Source: Streptomyces cinnamoneus
GTDB taxonomy: Bacteria > Actinomycetota > Actinomycetes > Streptomycetales > Streptomycetaceae
Direction of reading: 5' to 3'
Length of the DNA: 64,000 bases
Assembly: GCF_014650495.1 (NCBI RefSeq)
Contig: NZ_BMVB01000009.1
Coordinates: 124,001-188,000 of the forward strand
Position 1 is the first letter of the stretch; the number at the start of each line of letters is the position of its first letter. The position numbers and the translations under genes are program-made. Of the stretch, positions 63,942 to 64,000 are shown piece by piece. The notes beneath the pieces were generated by a model that worked only from the letters and a program-made list of their open reading frames with translations, had not been told where the DNA came from and made no database searches.

Positions 63942-64000
63942 CATTGCGGCGCGTCAACCCCGCCGGGCTCTGCCCGCCCTCCGGCTTCAGCCACGCCGTC
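63938..64000 (+). CDS. RidA/YjgF family protein, N-terminal fragment
   Basis: Only 21 codons are in the window (MTLRRVNPAGLCPPSGFSHA, then V). The start is typical of RidA-family enamine/imine deaminases. ATG overlaps the acyl-CoA dehydrogenase stop (ATGA). A RidA-like gene is also part of the aerobic 2-aminobenzoate operon of Azoarcus, as I recall, where it would deaminate the amino-cyclohexene product. Confidence 0.75.
   Translation, partial: MTLRRVNPAGLCPPSGFSHAV

Overview
The window is 64 kb of very GC-rich DNA with GTG/TTG starts, many 4-8 nt gene overlaps, rare TTA codons and Streptomyces-type families (conservon, DUF4193, DUF3159, DUF6099, SflB). It reads as the chromosomal core of a Streptomyces or close relative. 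No rRNA, tRNA, CRISPR array, transposase or integrase was recognised.

Left third (1-30.7 kb). A CutR/CutS-type two-component system is followed by DUF4193, DUF3093, a PaaI-type thioesterase, dut, DUF3710, an OB-fold protein, DUF3159, two TrkA-type regulators, a KimA-type K+ permease and a TRAM-domain RNA methyltransferase. From memory, this order is close to one conserved in mycobacteria (around dut and ceoB/ceoC). Here it is interrupted twice. The first insertion is a potassium locus: a 27-codon ORF, kdpFABC, a double TrkA-N protein, an AAC(2')-like acetyltransferase and kdpDE. The second is a ricin-type lectin plus a six-gene conservon (cvnA-D and two P450s, the first without the K-helix ExxR arginine). 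Three kinds of K+ uptake or gating component therefore sit within 22 kb.

Middle (30.7-44.3 kb). This accessory region begins with a less GC-rich, gene-poor stretch. It then carries three copies of an ImmA/IrrE-type zinc peptidase gene followed by a seven-helix membrane protein with a conserved cytosolic tail (MAB_1171c/DUF6545-like). One copy is preceded by an EspR-like HTH gene, one runs into an aldo/keto reductase, and one stands alone. Between them lie a flavin reductase, a DHA2-type drug exporter with its divergent TetR regulator and two operator palindromes, and an amidohydrolase. The peptidase/7TM cassette is the best candidate for an undescribed signalling system.

Right third (44.3-64 kb). 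Core genes resume: SflB-like SepF paralogue, AAA ATPase, MazG-like pyrophosphohydrolase, DUF6099, homocysteine S-methyltransferase and the Hen1-Pnkp RNA repair pair. A GC-rich 16-bp repeat array separates Pnkp from arginine deiminase and ornithine carbamoyltransferase. The window ends in an aryl-CoA catabolic cluster: enoyl-CoA hydratase, fused aminobenzoyl/salicylyl-CoA hydroxylase-reductase, PaaX-like regulator, aryl-CoA ligase, acyl-CoA dehydrogenase and the start of a RidA gene. A shared motif lies in front of two of its transcription units.
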